A stretch of 47,842 nt of DNA from the NCBI RefSeq assembly GCF_003285015.1, contig NZ_QMFB01000001.1, positions 935,025 to 982,866 on the forward strand. Direction: 5' to 3'. Numbering within the stretch: position 1 is the first letter of the stretch; every line of letters starts with the position of its first letter. The stretch is from Paenibacillus contaminans. Lineage in GTDB: Bacteria > Bacillota > Bacilli > Paenibacillales > NBRC-103111. The notes beneath the pieces were generated by a model that had not been told where the DNA came from, did not search any database, and saw only the letters and a program-made list of their open reading frames with translations. The position numbers and the translations under genes are program-made. Below are positions 8,257 to 16,643 of this stretch, piece after piece.

Positions 8257-9477
8257 ATGTCTAATGGTAACCAAGCTCGTCCGCCTGCCGGTTCTATTAG
8301 AGAAGCTGGTCGTTATCCGATCGACCTGACAGGTCCTCGCAGTCACACTCTTGTTATTGAACCCGGTGTGGGCAGCCTCTCCATCGGACCGTCGCAATTG
8401 GGGAAGAAGGCAGATCTTCACGTCGCGACTGAAACGCACATCGATTGGACCGTACTTGATGCCTTTGCCACTCCGGCAGGCTCGCCCTGGCCGCGATTTC
8501 TGTACTATACAGGCAGTGACGCAAGTTTCTTCGACTGGGCGCAGAAACGCCCCATTGAAGAGATGACTTGGGTTCCGAGCCTGTCTGCAGACACGGTAGC
8601 GGACGCCAGCAAGTCCATTTTGCATGGCTTGTCCATCAAGCTGGACAAGTCTGAGAGCCGTTTGCAAATTAAGCTTCCGAAGAAGCAGTTCTTTGAATAT
8701 TTCCGTCTGAGTGTGTCCGGCGATCTATCACGTTTCTCTGCCGCCGGCGATATGCCGTATTCTCTGACGCTTGCGCCGCGGACCAGCCGACGTAAGACTG
8801 ATGATCCGTACTTGCTGCCTGACCTGGGTGAGCTGCATCAGGTGACGAACCTGACGCTCAGTAACGCGCCGCTTGGACAGCCCATCTCGCTGGAGTGTCT
8901 AAACCGGTTCCCAAATCTTAATTCACTGAGTTTGTGGGGGAACTTCTGCGATTTGGACTTGTTGGTTCGACAAGACCGGCTAACGAATCTGGAACTGCGC
9001 TTTATGCCTGATCTGGGCGACTTGCCACCCTTGAACGCGTGGCCGCTGCTTGACAGAATTATTGCCTACAATGTGGAAGAGGTATCGGGCAAGCGCCTAA
9101 AGCAGCAAATGAAAACAAGGGCTAACGTTCGCCCATGGAGCGGACATGCTTCCGTAAGCCAATTGCGAAAGCCTGAGTGGTGGACGACCGAGTACGGCCG
9201 CCCATTCTCTTCCTGGCCTAAACGACTGGCCAAGCCGGCTAACGAAGCTTACGACGTTGCACAGACGGCATTGGCCCAGGCCCGCAGCTTTACAGATGCC
9301 GAGGCAGCCATCACCGCATTCACCGTTCGCTTCAATACCCTTAAGGGTATCGAAACCACGGAACGAGAGGACCTTGGTGAAGCGGTATGGCAGCTAAGCC
9401 AGTCCGACAACCTGATCGGCCAGCCTATACCGGAAGAGATGGCTCAACAATGGTTCGATGCAGCGCGCGATTACTGA
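8257..9477 (+). CDS. Leucine-rich-repeat-like protein of unknown function
   Basis: A 406-residue protein; ATG 8257 is chosen for AAAGG about 9 bases upstream, and an earlier in-frame TTG/ATG has no good site. The N-terminal ~170 residues look globular. Residues ~190-290 carry irregular leucine-rich repeats: LHQVTNLTLSN, FPNLNSLSLWGN, QDRLTNLELRFMPDL, WPLLDRIIAYN. The last ~100 residues are helical and rich in aspartate and alanine. No signal peptide or membrane segment is seen, so it is probably cytosolic. An Imm1-like gene follows 48 bases later, probably in the same unit. I cannot assign a function; an immunity or peptide-binding role is a guess from context. Confidence 0.7.
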   Translation: MSNGNQARPPAGSIREAGRYPIDLTGPRSHTLVIEPGVGSLSIGPSQLGKKADLHVATETHIDWTVLDAFATPAGSPWPRFLYYTGSDASFFDWAQKRPIEEMTWVPSLSADTVADASKSILHGLSIKLDKSESRLQIKLPKKQFFEYFRLSVSGDLSRFSAAGDMPYSLTLAPRTSRRKTDDPYLLPDLGELHQVTNLTLSNAPLGQPISLECLNRFPNLNSLSLWGNFCDLDLLVRQDRLTNLELRFMPDLGDLPPLNAWPLLDRIIAYNVEEVSGKRLKQQMKTRANVRPWSGHASVSQLRKPEWWTTEYGRPFSSWPKRLAKPANEAYDVAQTALAQARSFTDAEAAITAFTVRFNTLKGIETTEREDLGEAVWQLSQSDNLIGQPIPEEMAQQWFDAARDY

Positions 9478-9525
9478 ATGAAATGAGATATTTGTAAGGA
9501 TGCATTCGCAAAGGAGTGTTGACCG

Positions 9526-9912
9526 GTGATCACCATTTATGAGGAACAGCGAAAAGGAGCGGCGGCTGACACAACCGAGTATTCTCATGCATCGTTTGAT
9601 AAGTGCATGGAAGTCATTCGGCGGATGGACGGCTTCACACGCAGTCAGGTTACGATCCGGCACATGGAGAACACCATCATGATCGGCGGCGGCAGTAACG
9701 AGTTCATTGTTACAGTCGAGACAGGCACTACGATTCACAACCTTCTCAGCACACCGGAGGAAGATGATGAGTTTATCGAGCTTACAGTAGGCGGCCAAGC
9801 CTGTGAATTTCCGCAGAAGTACGTCGTAAGCCTTGAGCTTGTTGAAACTGCGCTCCTTCATTTATTGGCGGATTCATCTACGGAGCTGCACTGGGAAATG
9901 ATTGAAAAATAA
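9526..9912 (+). CDS. Imm1-family-like immunity protein
   Basis: A 128-residue protein starting at GTG 9526 behind AAGGAG. The pattern IMIGGGSNEFIVTV followed by hydrophobic strands, then IELTVGGQACEFPQKYVV and a C-terminal helix with ELHWE, resembles the Imm1 immunity family of polymorphic toxin systems (recognition from memory, not a search). Such proteins neutralise a cognate secreted or contact-delivered toxin in the cytoplasm. No toxin gene lies beside it. It is probably co-transcribed with the LRR-like gene upstream. Confidence 0.65.
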   Translation: MITIYEEQRKGAAADTTEYSHASFDKCMEVIRRMDGFTRSQVTIRHMENTIMIGGGSNEFIVTVETGTTIHNLLSTPEEDDEFIELTVGGQACEFPQKYVVSLELVETALLHLLADSSTELHWEMIEK

Positions 9913-10140
9913 GGAGCGGAGAAGAAAGCCATAATGCTCGCTGCCCTTATGCTAGAGTCGCAACTTGCGGGTAGTTTGTGATGAAGCGTACAACCTGCTC
10001 CTGGCGAGAACTCCCATCCCCAAAGGATTGATCGATCGTTGATTCATTGACAAAGGGATTTCCCGGTATTATACTCGAATGTAGCTTGAATACTAAAATT
10101 TTTACGGACGTGGACTTTTCTAGAGTACGCTCTATTTTCG
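9913..10140. other. Intergenic stretch, no confident gene
   Basis: A minus-strand open frame (10162 to 9947) would start inside the terminator at 10141 and has no ribosome binding site, so it is not called. Its text is not obviously repetitive and a decayed gene cannot be excluded. Confidence 0.35.
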
Positions 10141-10177
10141 CCACGCAATTGTCGATGGACAATTGCGTGGTTTTTTT
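10141..10177 (+). terminator. Strong rho-independent terminator
   Basis: A perfect 13-bp stem (CCACGCAATTGTC, loop GATG, GACAATTGCGTGG) followed by seven T. It probably ends the LRR/Imm1 unit. Confidence 0.85.
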
Positions 10178-10196
10178 AATTTTTCAGCATGTATAT

Positions 10197-10267
10197 CGAG
10201 GAAGCGGCTCTAATTCTCGGTAAACGCGCTTGTCACTAAACTTATGCTTGCGAAGCCGCTTTCTTCG
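10197..10267 (+). promoter_or_regulatory. Structured leader candidate upstream of EamA gene
   Basis: CGAGGAAGCGGCT at 10197-10209 is nearly complementary to AGCCGCTTTCTTCG at 10254-10267, enclosing about 44 bases with smaller complementary pieces (GCGCTTG, CTTGCG). It sits 57 bases before the start of the exporter gene. No known riboswitch class was recognised. Confidence 0.35.
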
Positions 10268-10323
10268 AAAGCGTTTAGGACGGCGAGGCCTGTTATCCTT
10301 GTTCAGAGAAAGGGTTGATCATC

Positions 10324-11202
10324 GTGAAAGCTTGGCATTATGCATGGTTTGTTTTTTTGGGAGGCTGCTGTTACGGGGTGTTGTCGACATTTGTGAAGCT
10401 GGCTTACGAGTCAGGTTATTCGGCGACAGAAGTAACGGGCGGCCAATATTTGTTCGGAACTTTGCTGATCTGGCTGCTTGTTTTGTTTACAAAAAGAAGG
10501 TCGATCGCGTTCAAGCAGGCAGGCAAACTGCTATTATCCGGAATTCCTTTCGGTCTAACCGGCGTGTTTTATTATCAATCGCTGCAAACCCTACATGCCT
10601 CGATGGCAATCATTTTTTTATTCCAATTCGTTTGGATCGGCACGCTTTTTGAGCGGGTCTTTCATAAGAAAAAGCCGTCCATCGGAAAAATGCTTTCAAT
10701 CGCCATTCTGCTTGTCGGCTCCGTTCTGGCTGCAAGCCTGGTTTCGGACAAAGGAATCGTGCCGGCATGGGAAGGAACGGTTTGGGCGCTGCTTTCGGCT
10801 CTGACGTTTACGACTTTCATTTATCTTAGCAGTTCGGTCGGGAGAGAAACGCCGCCCCTTCTGAAAAGCGCACTTCTTTCAACCGGCGGTCTGATCGTTG
10901 TTTTTATATTGTTCCCGCCTTTGTTTCTGTTCGATCTGCCAGTTTTGACGGGCGTTGCTCCCTACGGATTGCTTCTAGGCATATTCGGGGTCGTTTTGCC
11001 GCCGCTTTTGTTTTCAATCGGAATGCCGCATATCGGACCGGGACTCGGTACCATTTTGGCTGCAGCCGAGCTTCCGGTAGCCGTAACCATGTCTTCGCTG
11101 GTCTTGTATGAGCATGTGAGCTTGTCGCAATGGTTCGGGGTTGCCCTCATTTTGGGAGGAATCGTAGCGGGCAACATCACGCGTTCGAGAAGTGTGATAT
11201 GA
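10324..11202 (+). CDS. EamA/DMT-superfamily transporter
   Basis: A 292-residue membrane protein with about ten hydrophobic segments arranged as two EamA halves; the second half starts near PAWEGTVWALLSALTF. The start is GTG 10324 because AGAAAGGG lies 9-10 bases upstream; TTG 10315 would be too close to it. DMT proteins export metabolites or amino acids by proton-coupled transport, but the substrate cannot be read from the sequence. It forms a single-gene unit. Confidence 0.88.
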   Translation: MKAWHYAWFVFLGGCCYGVLSTFVKLAYESGYSATEVTGGQYLFGTLLIWLLVLFTKRRSIAFKQAGKLLLSGIPFGLTGVFYYQSLQTLHASMAIIFLFQFVWIGTLFERVFHKKKPSIGKMLSIAILLVGSVLAASLVSDKGIVPAWEGTVWALLSALTFTTFIYLSSSVGRETPPLLKSALLSTGGLIVVFILFPPLFLFDLPVLTGVAPYGLLLGIFGVVLPPLLFSIGMPHIGPGLGTILAAAELPVAVTMSSLVLYEHVSLSQWFGVALILGGIVAGNITRSRSVI

Positions 11203-11634
11203 TACTTAGAGGATTTTGGTTGCGGAAAAACAGGCAGGATAATGGGCATATATCGCAATTAACGGCAAAGTAATGAGCGATCGAAATGAATCAGCAAGTC
11301 ATTTACAAGATTATACTGGATCTCCGATGACGTAAGAGGCTGTCTCACAAGGATGGCCTTTTAAATATTCGCTAAGAGTAAAAATACCCCCACGAAGTAA
11401 AGCGGATTTCGCCGATCTTTGTAACTGCTTGAACGAAAGAGCGGATAGCTGAGTAAATGAAGAACCCTTACCAGGAAAGATAGCCTCTTGATGAGAGGCT
11501 GGTTTGTACTGGGTAAGGGTTTTTGCTATTCGTCGCCCTCTTAACGGTATACGTTGTTCAGTCCGGGATGAAACGAAAATGATGTCGCGGGGAAGCGGGT
11601 ATGCGTAAGGAAGGGCGTCCGCTAATCCAAAAAC
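11203..11634. other. Intergenic, 432 bp, contains cruciform but no gene
   Basis: No supported open frame. Bases near 11337 (GAGGCTGTCTCACAA) resemble the terminal sequence of some transposons, but no transposase is visible. A Y-shaped hairpin is listed separately. Confidence 0.4.
11463..11526 (+). terminator. Y-shaped hairpin with T-run
   Basis: Outer arms AACCCTTACC (11463) and GGTAAGGGTT (11512) enclose an inner perfect stem AGCCTCT/AGAGGCT (11482/11494). A run of T follows the outer arm. It may end the EamA transcript or be the tip of a lost mobile element. Confidence 0.5.
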
Positions 11635-11672
11635 GAAGATAAGTCCATCCGTTTGCGGATGAACTTATCTTC
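11629..11672 (-). terminator. Terminator of MATE gene
   Basis: On the minus strand: GAAGATAAGTTCATCCG, loop CAAA, CGGATGGACTTATCTTC, then G and five T. It begins at the stop codon of the MATE gene. Confidence 0.85.
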
Positions 11673-13078
11673 TAAATCAATTTATGTTTATACCATTTGT
11701 CGCCTTTAAACCGCCTGTAGAAAATAAAGCTGCGTACCCCCCACTCGGCGACCATAGCCGACCATACCCCGATTAAGCCGAAGTTAAGCGTAACGCCCAG
11801 GATGTAGCCGAGCACGATGCGGAACAGCCACATTGACAACAAGGAAGCGATCGACGTATATTTCGAATCTCCCGCCGCGCGTAAAGCGGACGGCAGAATA
11901 AAGCTGGCGGACCACAAAAAAATCTCGGAGACCGCAAGCAGCAAGATCAGAATGAAGATCGTCGGAATAATTTCTTCCGGCGGAGAGAACAAGCGGACGA
12001 GAAATGGAAACAACGGAAGCAGTAAGGCTCCAACGGCCACAAAAAAGATCGAGGAAAGCCAAAGGAACGACCGGATGAATTTCCTGGCGTCCTCGACGTT
12101 TTTCCGTCCGATACACTGGCCGACAACGGTCACGATCGAGATGCTGAGCGCCGCACCGCCGACCTGAAATAACAATGAGATCGAGTTGCCGATCGCATTC
12201 GCTGTTATCGCAAGCGTGCCGAATTGGACGATAAACGTTTGCGTAAGCAGCTTGCCCCCGCTGAAAAACATCTGTTCCGCGGCAAAAGGAATGCCGATGA
12301 ACAGAATCTTTTTCAAGATGGAGAACTGGAGCGTAAGCGCGTTGCGGATCCGAAAGCGTAAAGTATGATTGTATTTGACCAGATAAAGCAGGGCGGACGC
12401 CATTCCCAATACACGGGCTGCGATCAAGGAGATCGCTAAGCCGATGACTCCCATATCGAAGAAAATGATCAAGATCAGATTCAGCACGAAGTGCGTTAGA
12501 TTCATGATCAGCGACAAGGCCAAGCTCGCTTTGGTGTCGGAGACACCCCTTAAAACGCCGGTCACTGCTTGATAGATTCCGTAGAACGGGTAAGAGATGC
12601 AGTTTGCGATCAAATAAATTTTCGCATAGTGCAGAACATCGGCTTCCGCAATTCCGAATAGAAAATTCAAGGCCGGTCCATGAAAGGAAATCATCAGCAG
12701 GCATGTCAACACGGATACGATTGTAACTGCCGAAATGGCCTGCGAGGCAGCCGCGTTCATCCTATCCGGATTGCCGCCGCCCTTGTACTGCGCTACGATC
12801 ACGGTACCGCCCGTCGCGATCGCGACAAAGACGTTCATAATAAAAATATTAAGCGAATCGACCATACTCACCGCACTGACTGCGGCCACTCCGGAGGAGC
12901 TGACCATAGCGGTGTTCAGCAGGCTCATCACGATAATAAAAGCCTGATCTACGAATATCGGGATGATGATCGCGATGATTTGTTTGTAGTCGATCGATTC
13001 CCCGGTAAAATATTTGTTCAAATACGCAACGGCTTTTTGCTTAAAACGGATTTGTTGCAGCTGGTTCGGGTTCGGCAT
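11672..13078 (-). CDS. MATE-family efflux transporter
   Basis: A 468-residue multidrug and toxin extrusion protein. About twelve membrane segments in two six-helix halves are visible, with the typical N-terminal text IIPIFVDQAFIIVMSLLNTAMVSS and the repeat motif GAALSISIVTVVGQCIGRKN in the second half. MATE proteins exchange protons or sodium for cationic drugs or metabolites. ATG 13078 has AGAGATG a few bases upstream. It is monocistronic, with its terminator immediately after the stop. Substrate unknown. Confidence 0.92.
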   Translation of the reverse strand: MPNPNQLQQIRFKQKAVAYLNKYFTGESIDYKQIIAIIIPIFVDQAFIIVMSLLNTAMVSSSGVAAVSAVSMVDSLNIFIMNVFVAIATGGTVIVAQYKGGGNPDRMNAAASQAISAVTIVSVLTCLLMISFHGPALNFLFGIAEADVLHYAKIYLIANCISYPFYGIYQAVTGVLRGVSDTKASLALSLIMNLTHFVLNLILIIFFDMGVIGLAISLIAARVLGMASALLYLVKYNHTLRFRIRNALTLQFSILKKILFIGIPFAAEQMFFSGGKLLTQTFIVQFGTLAITANAIGNSISLLFQVGGAALSISIVTVVGQCIGRKNVEDARKFIRSFLWLSSIFFVAVGALLLPLFPFLVRLFSPPEEIIPTIFILILLLAVSEIFLWSASFILPSALRAAGDSKYTSIASLLSMWLFRIVLGYILGVTLNFGLIGVWSAMVAEWGVRSFIFYRRFKGDKWYKHKLI

Positions 13079-13358
13079 AAGTCATCTCTTCTTTGGATGT
13101 GGTTGTCTTGCGGAAAGAATGGTATTGAATCATTAACTACTATCATGCGTAATTGTTGAAACGAAGTCAACACGGAAGGGGAAATTGAAAAGCATTAAAT
13201 GGAATAGGGTGGGAAATTATTTTGCGACTCCTGTCCAGATGTTGAACGGGTTGTGTACACACTAATGTTTGCACCGGGTCAAAAGGGATTTGCATTATTC
13301 TGGCGAACTAATCAAGTGATTTACATAACATGGAATCACGATTGAGGGGGAGAGAACA
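13079..13358. other. Intergenic region between MATE gene and AT-rich block
   Basis: It should hold the MATE promoter on the minus strand. A perfect 10-bp palindrome TGTGTACACA lies near 13253. No open frame is supported before the small ORF at 13359. Confidence 0.35.
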
Positions 13359-13457
13359 TTGAGTCTATTAAGTATTGATCATCCAGAGAATCACGGACTT
13401 CCTTCTGTGGTGCTAATGCGTTTTTTTGACCGGATCGAGCCTCAAACAAATCCTTGA
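13359..13457 (+). CDS. Small ORF (32 aa), possible truncated gene
   Basis: TTG 13359 lies 6-7 bases after GAGGGGGAG, a very strong ribosome binding site. The peptide MSLLSIDHPENHGLPSVVLM is soluble and unremarkable, and ends at TGA 13457. The strength of the site against the length of the product suggests that the 5' end of a longer gene has survived after truncation. Confidence 0.35.
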   Translation: MSLLSIDHPENHGLPSVVLMRFFDRIEPQTNP

Positions 13458-13534
13458 AGAAGGATATCGTCGAAAAACTCAAGTGTGATACAGCTAACGG
13501 GAACATTAATTCAGAACCGAAAGCCGGGTGGATA

Positions 13535-13804
13535 ATGAAAATAACTTACGAAATAAAAACACTTCAAGAATTTAAGGAACTGCCCCTGATTTCAAAGATC
13601 GGAATATGCTTGTTTTTTTTAAGTGGCCTTTGGTTCGGAGGAATAATAATATGTAAAATTTTCAATATAGAAATCCCTCTATTTTTCATGAAAGATAGTC
13701 TTATATTCTTGCCGCTACTTGTTAGCTTTTTCAGTTTAATTATTGCGATTTTATTTGATAAAAACAGAAAAAAAAGAGTTAAAATCGGACCAAAGCGTCC
13801 CTAA
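13535..13804 (+). CDS. Small two-TM membrane protein, unknown
   Basis: An 89-residue protein starting at ATG 13535 with a weak GGGTGG site; a longer start at TTG 13454 is possible. Two hydrophobic segments (about residues 19-41 and 50-74) are separated by a short loop, with a very basic C-terminus (KNRKKRVKIGPKRP). Base use is AT-rich compared with the flanking genes. Not recognised. Confidence 0.5.
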   Translation: MKITYEIKTLQEFKELPLISKIGICLFFLSGLWFGGIIICKIFNIEIPLFFMKDSLIFLPLLVSFFSLIIAILFDKNRKKRVKIGPKRP

Positions 13805-13842
13805 TTAGATAGTACAAATTTGTTTCCTAAGGTTGTGATAAT

Positions 13843-14079
13843 ATGATAACGAATTTTAATTTTGGAGGTAAAAAAATTGAAGTGACACTTACTTGGAAGG
13901 AAATCAAATATTTCCTTTTTAATAAGAAAAAATGTACAACTGGGAGCAAAGCTTTCGTTGATAATGATTTCGATGGAAAAACAGCCAATTTTCAGACTGA
14001 ACGAATAATAAGAACATATGCATATCGTTGCAACAACTGTAATGTTACGAATTCACTCGAATCTTTAATTGAAAAATAA
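13843..14079 (+). CDS. Small hypothetical protein with partial zinc-ribbon pattern
   Basis: A 78-residue AT-rich ORF; the start is uncertain because the ribosome binding site is weak. The pattern KYFLFNKKKC...RTYAYRCNNCNVTNSLESL resembles the C-terminal half of the protein at 34732 (DYFLKKHDCKDC...RVTYYLKCPVCNRLYTSEDY), except that the first CxxC is reduced to one cysteine. It may be a diverged relative that no longer binds zinc in the same way. Confidence 0.45.
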   Translation: MITNFNFGGKKIEVTLTWKEIKYFLFNKKKCTTGSKAFVDNDFDGKTANFQTERIIRTYAYRCNNCNVTNSLESLIEK

Positions 14080-14139
14080 GAATTGTCTTTTCTACATACA
14101 TAATTAATTTGAATCGAATATAGTTCGGAGTGATTTCTG

Positions 14140-14691
14140 ATGTTTGAAATTAAATATGAAATATTTGAAGATGACGTCGATGAGTTTCGTTTAATTGACC
14201 TAAAGACTTTTAACAAAGAATATAATCAAATTTACGGCTGTTTTACCATTATCGTATATGGAATTGAATATCTGCCGTATCCATCTTCTGAAATGCGATT
14301 AGAGACCAAACGCGTCTATTCTGAGTTAATTTTGACTCACTTTAATTTTCTAATTGATGTGTATTACCAACTTCAAAAAAACTGCTACGCCGCGTTAAAA
14401 TATATTGAAAATTCATGGACTTGGCTTGAGTTCATACAAGAAGGAAATGAACTTGTCGTTAGTCAGCTAAATCTTGAATTAAAAGATGGTCCAATAATTC
14501 GAACTGATAGAGAACTTTTTATTAATGCAAGAAGAGAAGAAATTATCTATGAGAAAATTTTCTGGGGAGATTTTGAAAAAGAACTTATTACAAAATCCAA
14601 GGAATTGATAAAAACAATGCAAGAGCTAAATGAAAATATTCTTTCATCAAATTGTTTTTCCAAGATTATACGATTTGCAGTTTATGGATAA
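14140..14691 (+). CDS. Hypothetical protein, AT-rich
   Basis: A 183-residue protein starting at ATG 14140 with GGAGTG about 7 bases upstream. It is acidic at the start (EIFEDDVDEFRL), then has a beta segment (GCFTIIVYGIEYLPYP) and long helices, with no signal peptide or membrane segment. This overall look is common among small immunity or antitoxin-like proteins, but I recognise no family. It ends where a GC-rich glycosidase fragment begins, which marks a recombination boundary. Confidence 0.55.
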   Translation: MFEIKYEIFEDDVDEFRLIDLKTFNKEYNQIYGCFTIIVYGIEYLPYPSSEMRLETKRVYSELILTHFNFLIDVYYQLQKNCYAALKYIENSWTWLEFIQEGNELVVSQLNLELKDGPIIRTDRELFINARREEIIYEKIFWGDFEKELITKSKELIKTMQELNENILSSNCFSKIIRFAVYG

Positions 14692-14697
14692 TCTTAT

Positions 14698-14955
14698 GGA
14701 GCGTCATGACCGTTAAAGGGCCGGTATCGCTGCGCTGGGAGCGAGCGGGGTCCGGCTTCACGGCCAGCATCTCGTTGCCGAACGGCGTCGCGGCAACGCT
14801 TGTTCCACCGCTGGATCTTTGGCGCGTCAAGGCGATTACGATTGATGGGCAAGCAGAGATCGGCGCCTATGTAGAGCACGCGCCCACTGGCATGTGCCCG
14901 TGGAGGCGGGCGGCAGGCATGTCATTGCGATTGCCACATCCGTTTAAGAATAACC
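14698..14955 (+). pseudogene. Alpha-L-rhamnosidase (GH78-type) C-terminal fragment, frameshifted
   Basis: Encodes VKGPVSLRWERAGSGFTASI followed by LPNGVAATLVPP, which matches the C-terminal beta-sandwich of bacterial alpha-L-rhamnosidases. Near 14880 the frame shifts to HWHVPVEAGGRHVIAIATSV, the expected following text. The rest of the large enzyme (usually ~900 residues) is absent. Its GC-rich codon use contrasts sharply with the AT-rich gene before it. Confidence 0.65.
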
Positions 14956-15040
14956 AGTGTAGTATGCTTCGTTTTTATATTTTTTTTCTAATTATTAGTC
15001 TAAGGGTTTGGAAGCGGGTATATAGCGCAATCCATTATTT

Positions 15041-15952
15041 TTAAATTCGGTGGACGGCAAAATGGATTTCGAGAATGAACCAATTATCCTTCATTCGCGC
15101 ATTCATTTTTCCGTTCATTTTTTCTACAAGCTTTTTGGACAAATAGAGGCCTAGGCCGCTGGATTCGGTATTTGTTCTGCTTGCATCCTCCGTATAGAAG
15201 CGTTCGAATACTTTTTCTATCGCGACTTTACTACCCGGCTTGATGTCATTGCTAACGCTGAATAACAAATAGCGATCATCCGGCTCATAGCGGACGATAG
15301 CTTTGCTATCGGCATAACGAAGCATGTTTTGCACGATGTTTTGGATCACGCGGACAAGCATTACGGAATCGGCAATGATTGGCGTGTTTACGGCTTGCTC
15401 GGGGAACTGAAGTTCAATCTTCTTTTCTTCAAACTGCTCATAGAAGGACAAGAAAGTTTCCTCAACCAAACTGGAGAGGGATAGTGAAGACAATACGATT
15501 TCCTTTTGGTTCGTTTCAATACGGGCCAGGTCGTAAAAGCGGTCGGCCATTTCCATCAGACGCCGGACAGAGTGTTCGATGATGGTTAAGTATTGCACCT
15601 TCTTCGTTTCATCCGCGGTCGCATGCAAGAGCTGAATATATCCGTGGATGGACGTGAGCGGTGTCCGCAAATCATGAGATAACCCGGCGATGGACAGTCT
15701 CACGTTTTCTTCCATCTGCTTGGCCTGACGATTTTTTTGCTCAAAAGCTTCGATCATTTGGTTTAATTCATCGACCAGCTGCATGAGGGACTTCTCGCGA
15801 AAATCGACATACAGCTTACTGCCGTAACCGGCGCTAATCGGTATTTCCTTGGCCTTATACGTTAGCTTTCGCAGCTCCCGCTTCAAGAAGAAGAGATAAA
15901 GAAGAAGCGTCAATGCCAGGAAACCAAACAGCCATCCCCACATCGCATGCAC
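15041..15952 (-). CDS. Sensor histidine kinase
   Basis: A 303-residue membrane kinase, last gene of a four-gene operon. It has one N-terminal transmembrane segment (residues ~5-23) and almost no extracellular domain, then a coiled linker, the H-box GLSHDLRTPLTS with phospho-acceptor His93, and a HATPase domain with the G-box SSGLGLYLSKKLVE near 265-278. Kinases with so little outside domain are typical of intramembrane sensors that read an associated ABC transporter or cell-envelope stress. The partner response regulator is encoded just upstream, 9 bases away. Confidence 0.92.
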   Translation of the reverse strand: MHAMWGWLFGFLALTLLLYLFFLKRELRKLTYKAKEIPISAGYGSKLYVDFREKSLMQLVDELNQMIEAFEQKNRQAKQMEENVRLSIAGLSHDLRTPLTSIHGYIQLLHATADETKKVQYLTIIEHSVRRLMEMADRFYDLARIETNQKEIVLSSLSLSSLVEETFLSFYEQFEEKKIELQFPEQAVNTPIIADSVMLVRVIQNIVQNMLRYADSKAIVRYEPDDRYLLFSVSNDIKPGSKVAIEKVFERFYTEDASRTNTESSGLGLYLSKKLVEKMNGKMNARMKDNWFILEIHFAVHRI

Positions 15953-15961
15953 GCTCCCTCG

Positions 15962-16633
15962 TCACTCAAATTTAAAGCCTATGCCCCAAACCGTTTTAAT
16001 GTAGTTCCGGTCATCGATGTTAATCTTATTGCGTAAATTACTGATGTGCATATTGATCGTTTTGTCGCCGTCCCCAAAAGGCTCCTGCCAGACGCTTTCA
16101 TATATATTGGCTCGGCTGAATACCTTATGCGGATGGTCTAGAAACAGCTGAAGAATTGCGTATTCCCGTCCAGTCAGATGGACAGGGCGGTCATTGACGA
16201 ACACTTCGCGCGTGTCGACATTTATGCGGATATTTTTATAATGCATTTCTTTCCGATTGCTGACTGGAGCGTATGTTACATGACGTAATTGTATATGTAT
16301 TCGCGCAATCAGCTCCTTCACATCGAACGGTTTTGTGATGTAATCGTCCGCTCCGTTCGTCAAAAGCTCCAATTTCGAATGTTGATCGGTTTTGGCCGAG
16401 ATGACGATGACGGGAATAGAGGAACGAAGCCTAATATCCCGGAGGAATTGTTCGCCATCCATCCCCGGCAGCATTAAATCCAACAGAACGAGATCCACCT
16501 GCTGTTGTTCGAATAACAATTTTCCTTCCGTACCGGAGTATGCGCTTAGCGTACGAAAGCCATGCAACTCCAATGCTTCCTTCAAGAGCGAATGAATGGA
16601 ACTATCGTCTTCCATGATCAAAATCGCCGCCAT
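15962..16633 (-). CDS. Two-component response regulator, OmpR/PhoB family
   Basis: A 223-residue regulator with an N-terminal receiver domain (acidic EDD at 8-10, phospho-acceptor Asp52 in LLDLMLPG, conserved Lys in TKPFD) and a C-terminal winged helix (LTGREYAILQLFLDHP, TINMHISNLRNKI). It is phosphorylated by the adjacent histidine kinase and presumably controls this operon, whose promoter lies near 18385-18413. It starts 10 bases after the permease stop. Confidence 0.95.
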   Translation of the reverse strand: MAAILIMEDDSSIHSLLKEALELHGFRTLSAYSGTEGKLLFEQQQVDLVLLDLMLPGMDGEQFLRDIRLRSSIPVIVISAKTDQHSKLELLTNGADDYITKPFDVKELIARIHIQLRHVTYAPVSNRKEMHYKNIRINVDTREVFVNDRPVHLTGREYAILQLFLDHPHKVFSRANIYESVWQEPFGDGDKTINMHISNLRNKINIDDRNYIKTVWGIGFKFE

Positions 16634-16643
16634 ATTGATCGAC

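Noticed and set aside
9947..10162. 71-residue minus-strand frame
   Set aside because: Starts inside a strong terminator stem and lacks a ribosome binding site.
11784..12704. 306-residue minus-strand frame
   Set aside because: Lies wholly inside the MATE gene in another frame and lacks the membrane pattern; a shadow.
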